DNA of 64,000 nt from Stutzerimonas stutzeri. Lineage in GTDB: Bacteria > Pseudomonadota > Gammaproteobacteria > Pseudomonadales > Pseudomonadaceae. Below the pieces are notes generated by a model. That model had not been told where the DNA came from. It searched no databases and saw nothing but the letters and a program-made list of their open reading frames with translations. Below, piece after piece: positions 60,382-64,000 of this stretch. Both the position numbers and the translations under genes were made by a program. The stretch covers positions 3,162,001 to 3,226,000 of the forward strand of contig NZ_CP139348.1 in NCBI RefSeq assembly GCF_038561965.1, read 5' to 3'. Numbering within the stretch: the stretch's first letter is position 1; each line of letters begins with the position of its first letter.

Positions 60382-61233
60382 TCAACGTCTTGGCAGATAT
60401 TGCAACGGGTCTACGGGTTTGCCCTGGCGGCGAATCTCAAAGTGCAGCTTCACCCGGTCGGTTCCCGTCGATCCCATCTCGGCAATACTTTGCCCAGCCT
60501 TGACTTGTTGGCCCTCCCGCACCAGCAGCCTGCGGCTATGTCCGTAGGCGCTTACATAGGTATCGCTGTGCTTGATGATCACAAGTTCGCCGTAACCCCG
60601 TAATCCACTGCCGGCGTACACAACAGTCCCATCAGAAGCAGCCAGGACAGGCTGTCCTAATTCCCCAGCGATATCAATTCCTTTATTCAAACTACCGTTT
60701 GACGAGAATCGACCGATGATCGCGCCGTTCGCCGGCCATGCCCAACCGCTTGCAGAACGGGCAACGGGGGTCACCTGAGTGCTTGCCGGCGGGGCTGCAG
60801 GAGGCGGACTCGAAGGAGTGGTAATTGGCGCCTGACGCGGTATGGGCGTGGCAACTACCACAGGCGTCGAGGGTGCCGGCGTCGGCGCAGGTTGAGGTGC
60901 GGGCCGCGGCGCAGCAGAAGCGACACGCGACGAGCCGCCGCCGAAGCGGATCTTCTGCCCTGGATAGATGACGTGTGGCGGCTGGATGCCATTCACCCGA
61001 GCCAGCTCACGCCAGTCCCAACCGAAGCGGAACGCGATGGACCACAACGTGTCGCCTCGGCGCACGGTGTACTGACCGCTGGTGACACGATCACGCTGAT
61101 TGCGATCGACGACCTGCACGCCGCCACCCTGAGGCGAGGTACAGCCCTCCAGCGCTCCGGCAATCACCAGAAGGCCGAGCATCGAGCGGACCATTGGGTC
61201 GCGAATCCACCGCTGTACTGCTGTGAGCCTCAA
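60382..61233 (-). CDS. nlpD: Lipoprotein NlpD (LysM and M23-type domain)
   Basis: A 283-residue lipoprotein: lipobox LEGC near 31, LysM (YTVRRGDTLWSIAFRFGWDW near 55), a long Pro/Ala/Thr-rich linker (100-160), and an M23/LytM domain (FSSNGSLNKGIDIAGELGQP near 175; AYGHSRRLLV near 228). It activates cell-wall amidases at division; M23 domains of this kind often lack enzyme activity. The TTG at 61233 has GGGAG at good spacing; ATG 61194 is an alternative. Upstream of rpoS, as usual. Confidence 0.93.
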   Translation of the reverse strand: MRLTAVQRWIRDPMVRSMLGLLVIAGALEGCTSPQGGGVQVVDRNQRDRVTSGQYTVRRGDTLWSIAFRFGWDWRELARVNGIQPPHVIYPGQKIRFGGGSSRVASAAPRPAPQPAPTPAPSTPVVVATPIPRQAPITTPSSPPPAAPPASTQVTPVARSASGWAWPANGAIIGRFSSNGSLNKGIDIAGELGQPVLAASDGTVVYAGSGLRGYGELVIIKHSDTYVSAYGHSRRLLVREGQQVKAGQSIAEMGSTGTDRVKLHFEIRRQGKPVDPLQYLPRR

Positions 61234-61261
61234 TGCCCGCTCCCTTTCATAGACAAGTGCG

Positions 61262-62197
61262 TCAGACGCCTTCCGTCATCGGCTGGCGTCGACCAGCGAA
61301 CCACTCGAGACTCAGTACCAGAACGATACCGCCAACCGCCAGCAGCACGGCCAGCAGCAACTGAGGATCCTGGCCGGTCAAATCACCGTAGGTGCCAGGC
61401 ATGAGGTTTTGCTGCAAAAGCGGAACATTCTCTCCACTGGAGTTGGTGCGCCAGGTTAGCGTTTCCTTCCAGGGCCATACTTTATTCAATGAACCAAGCA
61501 TCAGCCCGGTGAGAAACGCCAGCGTCAGATCACGCCACCGCTTGAGCAACCAGCTCAGAAGTCGGGCGAAGCTCAGCAGCCCCACGACGCAGCCTGCTGC
61601 GAAAGTCATCATGACGCCCACATCCAGGCTTTTCACGGCACCTAGTACCACTTGATACAACCCCAGCAGGACGAGAATGAAACTGCCGGAAATCCCGGGC
61701 AGGATCATTGCGCATATGGCGATGGCGCCAGCGAGGAACAGGCTTACGCTGCCACTGCCCCACTGCATGGGAGCCGCCACGGTGATCCAGTAGGCGAACC
61801 CTATACCCAGACAGAAACTCACCAGCCGCGTCAGGTTGCGCCGCTGGATTTCCTTGCCCACCAGGTGCACCGATACCAGGATAAGGCCGAAGAAAAACGA
61901 CCACACCGGAATTGGATGCTCTTCCAGAAGATAGGTGATCAGCCTCGCCAGGCTGAGAATGCTGGTGAGCACACCAGCGAATAGAATCAGCAGGAAACTG
62001 GCATTGGCGGTACTCCACGCTTCGCCAATGCGTCCACGCAACAGCGGGCGAGCGGCATACGGCACAGCGCTGATCGAACGCAGCAACTCGTCGTAGATAC
62101 CGGTGATAAACGCTACGGTACCGCCCGAGACACCCGGCACCACATCCGCCGCGCCCATGGCCATGCCCTTGGCGTACAACAATAAAGCGTTCTTCAT
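61262..62197 (-). CDS. DUF368 membrane protein
   Basis: A 311-residue polytopic protein with about eight or more segments, starting MKNALLLYAKGMAMGAADVV and holding the DUF368 signature MGAADVVPGVSGGTVAFITGIYDEL near 14-38 and ICAMILPGISGSFILVLLGLY near 160-180. The DUF368 family has been linked to transport of undecaprenyl phosphate across the membrane. Here it sits between pcm and nlpD. It may support cell-wall recycling, a point of inference. Confidence 0.85.
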   Translation of the reverse strand: MKNALLLYAKGMAMGAADVVPGVSGGTVAFITGIYDELLRSISAVPYAARPLLRGRIGEAWSTANASFLLILFAGVLTSILSLARLITYLLEEHPIPVWSFFFGLILVSVHLVGKEIQRRNLTRLVSFCLGIGFAYWITVAAPMQWGSGSVSLFLAGAIAICAMILPGISGSFILVLLGLYQVVLGAVKSLDVGVMMTFAAGCVVGLLSFARLLSWLLKRWRDLTLAFLTGLMLGSLNKVWPWKETLTWRTNSSGENVPLLQQNLMPGTYGDLTGQDPQLLLAVLLAVGGIVLVLSLEWFAGRRQPMTEGV

Positions 62198-62216
62198 GCT
62201 TCCTTCCGCTGAATGA

Positions 62217-62852
62217 TCAAATCACAGGTCCATTGAGCAGCGGCACGAAACGTACGGTATCCAGAAGATGGCGTGAAAAGCCGTTCTCCTCTCGAATGAT
62301 CAGCATGAGTTGCTGGACCTCGCCGACACCAACCGGAATCACCAGTCGCCCGCCGGGCGCCAGTTGATCGAGCAGGGCCTGCGGCACATCGGCTGCCGCT
62401 GCGGTGACGATGATTCCGTTGTAAGGCGCCAGCGCAGGCCAGCCCTCCCAACCATCGCCCCAGCGAAAGACCACATTGCGCAGCTTGAGTTCGACCAGGC
62501 GCTCCTTGGCGCGGTCCTGCAATGCCTGGATGCGCTCGACCGAGAACACCCGCTCGACCAACTGTGCCAGCACAGCGGTCTGATAACCGGAACCGGTACC
62601 GATCTCCAATACTTTGTCCAGGGGGCCGTCCGCCAGCAGCAGTTCGCTCATGCGCGCGACCATGAACGGCTGGGAAATTGTCTGGTTGTGGCCAATTGGC
62701 AGTGCGGTGTCTTCGTAGGCGCGGTGCGCCAGCGCTTCGTCGACGAACAGATGACGCGGCGTGCGACGAATGACTTCCAGCACCTTGGCGCTGGACAGCC
62801 CTTCTTCATAGAGGCGTTGGATCAGGCGGTCACGGGTGCGCTGGGATGTCAT
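62217..62852 (-). CDS. pcm: Protein-L-isoaspartate O-methyltransferase
   Basis: A 211-residue enzyme that repairs isoaspartyl residues using SAM. SAM motif VLEIGTGSGYQTAVLAQLVE near 78-97; start MTSQRTRDRLIQRLYEEGLS; IGHNQTISQPFMVARM near 52. The ATG at 62852 gives the standard length. A GTG at 62894 that overlaps the surE stop (GTGA) would give 225 residues and is a real alternative given tight coupling. It lies in the surE-pcm-nlpD-rpoS block. Confidence 0.95.
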   Translation of the reverse strand: MTSQRTRDRLIQRLYEEGLSSAKVLEVIRRTPRHLFVDEALAHRAYEDTALPIGHNQTISQPFMVARMSELLLADGPLDKVLEIGTGSGYQTAVLAQLVERVFSVERIQALQDRAKERLVELKLRNVVFRWGDGWEGWPALAPYNGIIVTAAAADVPQALLDQLAPGGRLVIPVGVGEVQQLMLIIREENGFSRHLLDTVRFVPLLNGPVI

Positions 62853-62890
62853 TCCCGAGCCATGTAGCAAGCTGTCTTGTTCGCGATGTC

Positions 62891-63640
62891 TCACAGCACG
62901 TTCTCCAGCCAGCTCTCAAGACCGCCAAAGGCCTCATGAAAGGTTCGATCCAACTGCAGCGGCGTGATCGATACGTAGCCCTGCATTACCGCGTGGAAAT
63001 CGGTACCCGGCCCGCCGTCTTCGACATCGCCAGCAACCGAAATCCAGTAACCTTCCTTGCCGCGCGGGTTGGCTTGCTTGACCGGCGGTTTAGCACGACT
63101 GCGATGGCCCAGGCGGGTCAGCCGAATGCCGCGAATATGGTCCAGAGGCAAGTTCGGCACGTTGACGCTAAGCACCGTACGCGGAGGCAGCTCGAGCTGG
63201 TCGTGCTTTTCCACCAGCATGCGCGCGATGTGGGCAGCGGTCGCCAAGTTCTCCGTCGTGCGCGATACCAGCGAAAAGGCGAAAGCCGGACGCCCGGTAA
63301 AGCGCCCTTCGATAGCTGCCGCGACGGTGCCGGAGTACAGCACGTCGTCACCCAGGTTGGCGCCGAGGTTGATGCCCGAAACGACCATGTCCGGGGTTTC
63401 CTCGAGCAAGCCGTTGAGGCCCAGGTGCACGCAATCGGTGGGCGAGCCGTTCAGCCCAATGAAGCCGTTCGGCATGCTTACCGGATGAAGTGGGCGATCC
63501 AGGGTAAGCGCGCTGCTCGCGCCGCTCATGTCCTGAATCGGGGCTACTACCTTGCACTCGGCATAGTCGGCCAGCGCGTCATAAAGCGCGGCGAGCCCGG
63601 GTGCATACACCCCGTCGTCGTTGGCGATCAGAATACGCAT
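62891..63640 (-). CDS. surE: 5'/3'-nucleotidase SurE
   Basis: A 249-residue SurE phosphatase. Motif MRILIANDDGVYAPGL at the N-terminus (metal-binding DD), GSPTDCVHLGLNGLL near 65-80, VVSGINLGANLGDDVLYSGTV near 85-105. It dephosphorylates nucleoside monophosphates and polyphosphate-like substrates in stationary phase. Its ATG overlaps the truD stop (TGATG), showing tight coupling. Confidence 0.96.
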   Translation of the reverse strand: MRILIANDDGVYAPGLAALYDALADYAECKVVAPIQDMSGASSALTLDRPLHPVSMPNGFIGLNGSPTDCVHLGLNGLLEETPDMVVSGINLGANLGDDVLYSGTVAAAIEGRFTGRPAFAFSLVSRTTENLATAAHIARMLVEKHDQLELPPRTVLSVNVPNLPLDHIRGIRLTRLGHRSRAKPPVKQANPRGKEGYWISVAGDVEDGGPGTDFHAVMQGYVSITPLQLDRTFHEAFGGLESWLENVL

Positions 63641-64000
63641 CAGATGTCCGTCTGCCCTGCCAGGCTGACCAGCTCACGCACCATGGCGGTGGCGAAGCAT
63701 CCGGTCGGCAGGACGAATTCCAGTTGCAGAATGTCAGGCTCGGGATAATGCCACGACAAACCGCCAATGGGGAGGCGAAGAATGCGCCGTTCGTGCTTCA
63801 TTCCTGCTTGCGCCAACCAATTGACGACAGATGGCTCAGTTTCAGCGACAGCATTTTCGAGTGCCTGTATTTCGTCACCTGCTGGCGAGCCTTCGATGCC
63901 CCATAAAGGACCTGTTGGATGCAGGTCCAGGATGGCCAAACGTGGGTCGCTGCACTCTGCAGGCCCCGCCGGGAAAAAGCTGCGGCTGTCGGTGAAAGCC
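63640..64000 (-). CDS. truD: tRNA pseudouridine(13) synthase TruD (N-terminal part beyond window)
   Basis: The C-terminal about 119 residues are visible: SRSFFPAGPAECSDPRLAIL near the edge, DLHPTGPLWG, RRILRLPIGGLSWHYPEPD, and ATAMVRELVSLAGQTDI at the end. These match the C-terminus of TruD, which converts U13 of tRNA-Glu. The gene continues past the right edge. Its stop overlaps the surE start. Confidence 0.9.
   Translation of the reverse strand, partial: AFTDSRSFFPAGPAECSDPRLAILDLHPTGPLWGIEGSPAGDEIQALENAVAETEPSVVNWLAQAGMKHERRILRLPIGGLSWHYPEPDILQLEFVLPTGCFATAMVRELVSLAGQTDI

Noticed and set aside
1..64000. CRISPR arrays, tRNA or rRNA genes, transposases, integrases
   Set aside because: No regular spaced direct repeats, no tRNA-like clover or CCA ends that I could recognise, and no transposase or integrase motifs in any frame.

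Overview
The window is a GC-rich, gene-dense stretch of a gammaproteobacterial chromosome, almost certainly Pseudomonas sensu lato and most like the P. stutzeri (Stutzerimonas) group. The best evidence is the right end: truD-surE-pcm-(DUF368)-nlpD-rpoS, followed by an RsmZ-type small RNA with its own GacA box. That order is typical of Pseudomonas. There are no rRNA or tRNA genes, no CRISPR array and no transposase. Most genes are core or metabolic, with a few accessory islets.

Layout. 0-8.5 kb: FmdB-like fragment, sterol-desaturase-type hydroxylase, Tat-exported lactonase-like protein, three tiny ORFs, a divergent MerR/cation-efflux pair with a textbook MerR operator, a PhoD-like phosphatase and a CAP-domain protein. 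8.6-17 kb: RlhA-like U32 protein, an SotB-like exporter, an SDR with a stress-type protein, DUF72, a K+ channel and a lipoprotein. 17.3-19.7 kb: a SUV3-like RNA helicase. 19.8-25.2 kb: the glycerol regulon glpF-glpK-glpR-glpD with GlpR-type operators. 25.3-28.7 kb: a phosphate group (Na/Pi symporter, coiled-coil protein, PstS-like binding protein, convergent PPK2). 28.8-34.9 kb: PpiC, a PilJ-type chemoreceptor, a SpoIIAA-like protein, a second CAP protein, TauE/SafE and MscS. 35-40.9 kb: a complete RND efflux operon. 40.9-45.5 kb: two DUF3597 paralogues around an HPF/RaiA-like protein, an inositol monophosphatase family protein, DUF2789 and a GhrA-like reductase. 45.5-53.1 kb: Amt, dGTPase, MOSC, a cysteine-exporter-like EamA protein, YebC, YajD, a Usp protein and a truncated haemoglobin.

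53.4-54.8 kb: a two-gene unit encoding a divergent HAM1/RdgB-like protein followed 6 bases later by a SIR2-domain protein. This is the strongest candidate for an unusual system. HAM1 plus SIR2 are the sensor and effector halves of the Kongming-type (KomB/KomC) anti-phage module, but no adenosine deaminase (KomA) is present here, and the HAM1 protein has His where the catalytic Asp of active HAM1 enzymes sits. An AT-rich flank with an outer-membrane barrel gene follows.

55.6-64 kb: a sodium/solute symporter, a GNAT-Nudix fusion, a tiny acidic protein, the RsmZ-like RNA, then rpoS, nlpD, DUF368, pcm, surE and truD (cut by the window end). RpoS and the Gac/Rsm RNA lie side by side, which links stationary-phase and post-transcriptional control at one locus.
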